Positions 14,042-18,398 of a DNA stretch of 18,398 nt are shown here, piece after piece. The translations under genes and the position numbers were made by a program. Below the pieces are notes generated by a model. That model did no database searches and was not told the origin of the DNA. It saw only the letters and a program-made list of their open reading frames with translations. The stretch is from RUG14199 sp045535205 (GTDB lineage Bacteria; Bacillota; Clostridia; Oscillospirales; CAG-272): positions 1-18,398 of the forward strand of contig JAZSLF010000148.1 in assembly GCA_045535205.1 (NCBI GenBank), written 5' to 3'. Position 1 is the first letter of the stretch, and every line of letters starts with the position of its first letter.

Positions 14042-15012
14042 TGCACCTTTCGGAAATAAAGCTTGGCAAAACGGGTCTTTCGGTGACGAGACTTTGTCTC
14101 GGCTCGCTGACCGTCAGTCCCATGCAGGCGGCACTTCCTGCCGAAAGGGCGGCAGAGGTCATCTCCTACGCCTTTGACAGAGGTATAACCTTTACGGATA
14201 CGGCACAGTATTACGAAAACTACCATCTTTTAAGGGCGGGGCTGAAAAAATGCAAAAGTCCCGAAAAGGTGATAATTTCGACAAAGACCTACGCCTATAC
14301 AAGAAAGCTTGCCGAAGAAGCGGTAGAACAGGCAAGACGTGAGCTTGACCGTGACGTTATCGACATATTCATGCTTCATGAGCAGGAGTCCGCCGATACT
14401 CTCAGAGGACACATGGAGGCTCTCGAATACCTTTTTGAATGTAAAAGCCGTGGTATAATAAAAGCGGTGGGTGCTTCCATGCACCATATTGCCGCAGTAA
14501 AGGGAGTCGCAACCCTTACCGAAAGGGGCATTCCCTTCGATGTCATCCACCCCATATTCAACAGACAGGGCATAGGAATTGCAGACGGCACAATAGAAGA
14601 AATGGATATTGCCGTAAAAAAGGCTCACTCTCTCGGCATCGGCACCTTTGCCATGAAGGCACTGGGCGGCGGACATCTCTATGCGAAGGCAGGAGAGTCC
14701 TTCGATTTCGTTCTTGACAGAGAGCATATTGACGCTGTTGCGGTCGGTATGCAGTCGGAGGACGAGATAGATGCCAACATATCCTATTTTGAAAAAAGAG
14801 TCTTTCCCGAAAAGGCGGCGGCATCTCTTGAAAAAAAGAAACGCACCCTGCTTATTGAGGACTACTGCGAGGGGTGCGGAGCCTGTGCCGAAAGATGCGG
14901 CCAGAATGCCATCGCTCTTACAGGCGGAAAAGCCGCCGCAGACATGACAAAATGTGTGCTCTGCGGCTATTGCAGCAAAGTATGCCCTCTCTTTGCCATA
15001 AAAGTAATTTAA
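14041..15012 (+). CDS. Aldo/keto reductase with C-terminal 2x[4Fe-4S] ferredoxin domain
   Basis: Residues 1-260 form an aldo/keto reductase barrel: LGKTGLSVTRLCLGS at the N-terminus, and a catalytic tetrad read as D53, Y57 or Y58, K82 (ISTK) and H113 (MLHE). Residues 270-323 add a bacterial ferredoxin-type domain with two four-cysteine sets, C276-C279-C282-C286 and C305-C308-C311-C315, expected to bind two [4Fe-4S] clusters. The usual proline after the fourth cysteine is Gly in the first set and Pro in the second. Such fusions are common in anaerobes, but the substrate is generally unknown; electron exchange with ferredoxin rather than, or as well as, NAD(P)H is an inference. The ATG overlaps the ireB stop by one base and lacks a strong Shine-Dalgarno, so it probably depends on ireB translation. 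ribF follows 12 bases later. Confidence 0.88.
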   Translation: MHLSEIKLGKTGLSVTRLCLGSLTVSPMQAALPAERAAEVISYAFDRGITFTDTAQYYENYHLLRAGLKKCKSPEKVIISTKTYAYTRKLAEEAVEQARRELDRDVIDIFMLHEQESADTLRGHMEALEYLFECKSRGIIKAVGASMHHIAAVKGVATLTERGIPFDVIHPIFNRQGIGIADGTIEEMDIAVKKAHSLGIGTFAMKALGGGHLYAKAGESFDFVLDREHIDAVAVGMQSEDEIDANISYFEKRVFPEKAAASLEKKKRTLLIEDYCEGCGACAERCGQNAIALTGGKAAADMTKCVLCGYCSKVCPLFAIKVI

Positions 15013-15024
15013 GGAATTTTTCAT

Positions 15025-15948
15025 ATGAACATCACAGAGCTCAAAAGCGGCAAACAAGTTAATAATCTGCCCCACGTGTCACTTGCTCTGGGAAATTTTG
15101 ACGGAGTTCACATGGGTCACAGGGCGGTAATAACCGCCTGCATCGGCTACGCAAGAGAAACGGGCATGAAAAGTGCGGTCTGGTGCTTTGCCCAAAACCC
15201 GAAGCCAAACGTAGACGGTCTTCTGACGGATACGGAAGAAAAAATGCGTATATTCACAGAGCTCGGTGCTGACTATGTGATCCTTGAAAATTTTGAAAAC
15301 GTAAAGGATATGTCTCCCCAAGCATTCGTCAAAGAATATCTGAAAAAGCTTGGTGCAAAAGCCGTATTCAGCGGCTTCAATTTCCGTTTCGGAAAAGGTG
15401 CTTCCGGTGATGTTCCCCTGCTTGAAAGACTGTGCGGTGAGGAAGGTATATTTTTCGGATGTACCGACAGGGTAAGTGAAAACGGTGCAGTCCTCTCCTC
15501 GTCGCTGATACGCTCCCTTATAAAAGAAGGACGAGTTGACGAAGCCGAAAAGCTCCTTCTCCGTCCCTACAGCATCACCTCGGAGGTGACCCACGGAAGA
15601 CACCTCGGTGCTTCTCTCGGATTTCCCACCGTAAACCAGAGCTTTGACAACGGAAAGACAGTTCCGAAAAACGCCGTCTACCTCACCCTTACGATCATTG
15701 ACGAAAAGGCATACCCTTCCGTTTCAAACGTTGGGGCACGACCGACGGTAAACGGAAAGCATCTGAGACTTGAAACACATATCCTTGATTTTGAAGGAGA
15801 TCTTTACGGCAAAAAAATAACGGTGGAATTTAAAAAATTCCGCCGTGATGAAACAAAATTCTCCTCGGAAGAACAGCTTAAAAACGCTGTCCTTGCGGAT
15901 ATTGCCGCCGCAAAGGAATATTTTTCAAAAAAGGAGGACATAAGATGA
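15025..15948 (+). CDS. ribF: Bifunctional riboflavin kinase / FAD synthetase
   Basis: RibF phosphorylates riboflavin to FMN and adenylates FMN to FAD. The 307-residue product has the N-terminal adenylyltransferase domain with GNFDGVHMGHR (23-33) and FNFRFGKGASGD (about 115-126), and the C-terminal flavokinase domain with VTHGRHLGASLGFPTVN, where GFPTVN replaces the usual GFPTAN. Other flavokinase marks are NVGARPTVNG and LETHILDFEGDLYG. Length is normal. AAGGA (15011-15015) supports ATG 15025. Its last four bases overlap the next gene as ATGA. In many Firmicutes ribF lies with truB; here it sits between a ferredoxin-linked reductase and a carboxypeptidase. No FMN riboswitch is visible upstream. 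Confidence 0.96.
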   Translation: MNITELKSGKQVNNLPHVSLALGNFDGVHMGHRAVITACIGYARETGMKSAVWCFAQNPKPNVDGLLTDTEEKMRIFTELGADYVILENFENVKDMSPQAFVKEYLKKLGAKAVFSGFNFRFGKGASGDVPLLERLCGEEGIFFGCTDRVSENGAVLSSSLIRSLIKEGRVDEAEKLLLRPYSITSEVTHGRHLGASLGFPTVNQSFDNGKTVPKNAVYLTLTIIDEKAYPSVSNVGARPTVNGKHLRLETHILDFEGDLYGKKITVEFKKFRRDETKFSSEEQLKNAVLADIAAAKEYFSKKEDIR

Positions 15949-17240
15949 CAAAAAAGACATTCAAGAGTCTTTTATCTGTTTTTACACTTACCGTTATGCT
16001 TTTGTTGACAGCTTTTTCGGCTTTTCCCGTACAAGCTGTTGAAGACCCTGTTATCGAAAACGTAACGAGTGCTTACGTATACTGCTTCAACACCGACGAG
16101 GTGCTCTTTCAGCACAATTCCGAAGCCCAGCTGTTTACCACCTCATCAACGAAAATGATGACAGCCATCTTAGCCATTGAAGCCTTTGAAGGCAGATATG
16201 ACGAAGAGGTCACGGTGACCTCAAAGATGCTCTCCGAGGTGTCGGGTAACCGCCTCGGTCTGAAATCGGGCGAAACCGTAACCGTTCGTGACCTTATACA
16301 CGTTCTCGTAACGGGCGGCAACAACGACGGAGCTTACGCTCTCGCCTATCTCACCGCAGGGTCGGTCAATGCCTTCGTTGAGAGAATGAACGAAAAGGCG
16401 GAGGCTCTCGGAGCTTTCAACACCCATTACACAAACCCCACAGGTATGCACAGCGATCAGATGGTGACCACCATATCTGACACGGCAATAATTGCAAAAT
16501 ATGCCTGGAGTCTCCCTCTATTTGAAGAAGCCTCCTCCACTCCCAAATACGTAATGGAAGCGACAAACCTCTGTGACTACAGAAACATTTACAACAGAAA
16601 CTGTCTTATTTCAAAGTATTACGATGCCTCCTACTACAGAAGCGACTGTGCAGGTATCAATGCGGGAAGCACAAAGCAGGGCGGCCACTGTGTAATAACA
16701 GTTGCCTCCGACGAGGAGCTTTCATACCTTGTTATCGCCATGGGCGGTGAGTCCACCGAAAAGAAGATCTATTCCTACAGTACAGTACATACTCTGATAG
16801 ACTGGGCATTTTCCAATTTCTCCATGGTCGATGTGCTTTTTGAAAATCAGATGGTATACGAGATACCCGTAAATCTTTCGGGTGCAGTTGACTTCGTGAC
16901 CCTTGCCCCCTCAAAGACCGTCTCCGTATTTCTTCCTGCCGACGTCGATGCGGAAAAGGAGATAATATACAGCTGGTCCACATACGAGGAAAGCCTTGAC
17001 GCACCCGTCACGGCAGGACAGGTGGTGGGACAGATAAGTGCCTCCTACAACGAGGAGGTGCTGGGCACCTGCGATCTCGTCGTCACGTCAGACGTTGAAA
17101 GAAGCGAATTTCTCTACAATCTCAGCAAAATAGAACAGCTTACGAAAAGTAAAGGCTTTATTGCCGCCATCGTTTCCGCAGTTCTTATCACGGTCGGCGT
17201 TGTCTTCTTCAACGCATACCGCCGCAAAAACATATTCTAA
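15945..17240 (+). CDS. D-Ala-D-Ala carboxypeptidase (S11) family protein with altered active-site motifs
   Basis: The 431-residue product has a signal peptide (about 1-31, cut near VQA), a peptidase S11 transpeptidase-like domain (about 38-290), a C-terminal beta domain and a final membrane segment (404-424) with a short basic tail. The SxxK motif is intact as S67-S68-T69-K70 followed by MMTA. The SxN position reads G125-N126-N127, with Gly in place of the catalytic Ser, and the KTG position reads N239-A240-G241. The surrounding residues (GNNDGAYALA, GINAGSTKQGGHC) align well, so these are substitutions and not errors of frame. Family members trim the terminal D-Ala of peptidoglycan stem peptides; the changes suggest altered or lost carboxypeptidase activity, although a related clostridial subgroup may share them. 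AAGGAGG (15931-15937) and a 4-base overlap with ribF indicate coupled translation. Confidence 0.85.
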   Translation: MTKKTFKSLLSVFTLTVMLLLTAFSAFPVQAVEDPVIENVTSAYVYCFNTDEVLFQHNSEAQLFTTSSTKMMTAILAIEAFEGRYDEEVTVTSKMLSEVSGNRLGLKSGETVTVRDLIHVLVTGGNNDGAYALAYLTAGSVNAFVERMNEKAEALGAFNTHYTNPTGMHSDQMVTTISDTAIIAKYAWSLPLFEEASSTPKYVMEATNLCDYRNIYNRNCLISKYYDASYYRSDCAGINAGSTKQGGHCVITVASDEELSYLVIAMGGESTEKKIYSYSTVHTLIDWAFSNFSMVDVLFENQMVYEIPVNLSGAVDFVTLAPSKTVSVFLPADVDAEKEIIYSWSTYEESLDAPVTAGQVVGQISASYNEEVLGTCDLVVTSDVERSEFLYNLSKIEQLTKSKGFIAAIVSAVLITVGVVFFNAYRRKNIF

Positions 17241-17353
17241 CGAAGAAAATTTCTTTTTACTATGGTTTTTCCCAAAAAAATATGGTATCATAGTGCTCAA
17301 AGAATAAAATAATATAAAAAATATATCTACACATAAAAAAGAGGTAACTTAGA

Positions 17354-18398
17354 ATGAGTATCGAACTTAAAAAAAGAGAAAAGAGCATAGGCGTTAAGGG
17401 TCCCGTTCTCACTATCGTTATGGACGGCGTAGGTATCGCAAAGGATACTGAGGGTAACGCTGTAAAAAGAGCATACACTCCCACACTTGACAGAATTATG
17501 GCTGAATATCCCATGGTAACTCTCAAGGCTCACGGCACAGCTGTCGGTCTTCCCTCCGATGATGACATGGGTAACTCCGAGGTAGGCCACAACGCTCTCG
17601 GCTCAGGCCAGGTGTTCGCACAGGGTGCAAAGCTTGTTTCCAACTCCATTGAAAGCGGCAAGATGTTCGCATCAAAGGCATGGAACGAAATAACAGAAAA
17701 CGCAAAGAACGGCACACTCCATTTCCTCGGTCTTTTCTCCGACGGTAACGTTCACTCTCACATCGATCACCTCAAGGCTATGATAAAGGGTGCGAAGGAC
17801 TGCGGCGTTTCCAAGGTCAGAGTGCACATTCTTCTTGACGGCCGTGACGTCGGCGAGACCTCTGCTCTCGAATACGTTGAACCCTTTGAGGAATACATCG
17901 CATCTCTGCGTGATGACAGCTTCGATATTAAAATTGCCTCCGGCGGCGGCAGAATGAACATCACAATGGACCGTTACGAAGCTAACTGGTCTATGCTTGT
18001 AAAGGGCTGGCAGACTCACGTTCTCGGCGAAGGCAGATACTTTGCAAGCGCAAAAGAAGCAATTGAGACCTACAGAGACGAAACAAAGGCTATCGACCAG
18101 GATCTCCCTCCCTTCGTAATCGCTGAAAACGGCGCTCCCGTAGGTACAGTCGAAGACGGCGACAGCGTTGTTTTCTTCAACTTCAGAGGCGACCGTTCCA
18201 TCGAGATCTCCAAGGCGTTCGAAGGCGGCGCGGACTTTGACAAGTTTGACCGCGTAAGAGTTCCCTCCGTTGTATACGCAGGCATGCTTGAATACGACGG
18301 CGACCTTCACATTCCCCACAAATATCTCGTTTCTCCCCCTGAAATAACCAACACGATGAGTGAATATCTTGCAAACACAGGTGTAAATCAGCTTGCTA
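17354..18398 (+). CDS. gpmI: 2,3-bisphosphoglycerate-independent phosphoglycerate mutase (partial, 3' end outside window)
   Basis: GpmI interconverts 3- and 2-phosphoglycerate in glycolysis using two Mn2+ ions. The window covers the first 348 residues; the reading frame is open to the edge, and family members are about 510-550 residues long. Visible marks are the metal-binding LTIVMDGVG (D24), the phosphoserine nucleophile in DDMGNSEVGH (S75), SDGNVHSHIDH (129-139), the DGRD segment (162-165), and NFRGDRSIEIS. FRGDR and the short DDMGNSEVGHNALG form belong to the GpmI subgroup found in anaerobic Firmicutes and spirochetes. AAGAGG (17339-17344) precedes the ATG. Its codon choice looks more biased to C-ending codons than that of its neighbours, as expected for a highly expressed glycolytic gene. 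The 113-base spacer before it has an AT-rich stretch but no convincing -35/-10 pair. Confidence 0.95.
   Translation, partial: MSIELKKREKSIGVKGPVLTIVMDGVGIAKDTEGNAVKRAYTPTLDRIMAEYPMVTLKAHGTAVGLPSDDDMGNSEVGHNALGSGQVFAQGAKLVSNSIESGKMFASKAWNEITENAKNGTLHFLGLFSDGNVHSHIDHLKAMIKGAKDCGVSKVRVHILLDGRDVGETSALEYVEPFEEYIASLRDDSFDIKIASGGGRMNITMDRYEANWSMLVKGWQTHVLGEGRYFASAKEAIETYRDETKAIDQDLPPFVIAENGAPVGTVEDGDSVVFFNFRGDRSIEISKAFEGGADFDKFDRVRVPSVVYAGMLEYDGDLHIPHKYLVSPPEITNTMSEYLANTGVNQLA

Noticed and set aside
14230..15075. 281-codon open frame on the minus strand
   Set aside because: It is fully antisense to the reductase with clear domain and cysteine motifs on the plus strand, has no recognisable domain, and reflects codon bias of the sense gene.
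17259..17294. ACTATG...CATAGT inverted repeat and TATCAT box before gpmI as promoter or operator
   Set aside because: The arms are only 6 bp over 24 bases of AT-rich sequence, and no acceptable -35 lies 16-18 bases before TATCAT (17286-17291).
1..18398. CRISPR array, prophage, insertion sequence, tRNA or rRNA
   Set aside because: No regularly spaced repeats, integrase, transposase or phage genes, and no cloverleaf or rRNA-like sequence was recognised on either strand.

Overview
The window is a chromosomal housekeeping segment of a low-to-mid GC Gram-positive bacterium, most likely a gut-type member of the Clostridia (Oscillospirales/Ruminococcaceae-like). Support comes from IreB, WalJ/YycJ-type hydrolase and PdaA-type deacetylase genes, a Firmicutes-type LexA dyad, strong AGGAGG ribosome binding sites, GTG and TTG starts, and consensus sigma-A promoters in AT-rich spacers. 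No phage, insertion sequence, CRISPR array, tRNA or rRNA was seen. Sixteen genes are supported, fifteen on the plus strand and one on the minus strand; the last runs off the right edge. No gene-free stretch exceeds 300 bases.

Layout. 1-268: structured intergenic DNA (a REP-like double hairpin, a terminator-like hairpin, a perfect consensus promoter). 269-2202: ruvX and a polytopic O-antigen-ligase-family protein, closed by a bidirectional terminator. 2410-3462 (minus): a PdaA-like muramic-lactam deacetylase. 3463-3681: a divergent control region with two overlapping promoter candidates for the deacetylase, tandem promoter candidates for recA and a perfect LexA-type dyad. 3682-6907: recA, terminator, then recF and recX. 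6933-9620: rimO, walJ-like hydrolase and rlmH. 9700-11805: a single-pass membrane protein with C-terminal WG-type repeats. 11822-13729: mnmG. 13784-17240: ireB, an aldo/keto reductase fused to a two-cluster ferredoxin domain, ribF, and a penicillin-binding-protein-like carboxypeptidase, all tightly spaced or overlapping. 17354-end: gpmI, partial.

How the genes fit together. Three recombination genes sit together (recA, its mediator recF, its modulator recX), with recF away from its usual dnaA-dnaN-recF-gyrB setting. RimO, RlmH and MnmG modify the translation apparatus (S12, 23S rRNA, tRNA), and RuvX matures 16S rRNA or acts on recombination intermediates. PdaA, the walJ-like protein, IreB and the carboxypeptidase point to cell envelope and sporulation. 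The points most worth a second look are the pdaA/recA divergent control region, the recA-recF-recX clustering, the carboxypeptidase with altered SxN and KTG motifs, the ireB-reductase-ribF-carboxypeptidase operon, and the unassigned WG-repeat membrane protein. I did not find a clearly new multi-gene system.
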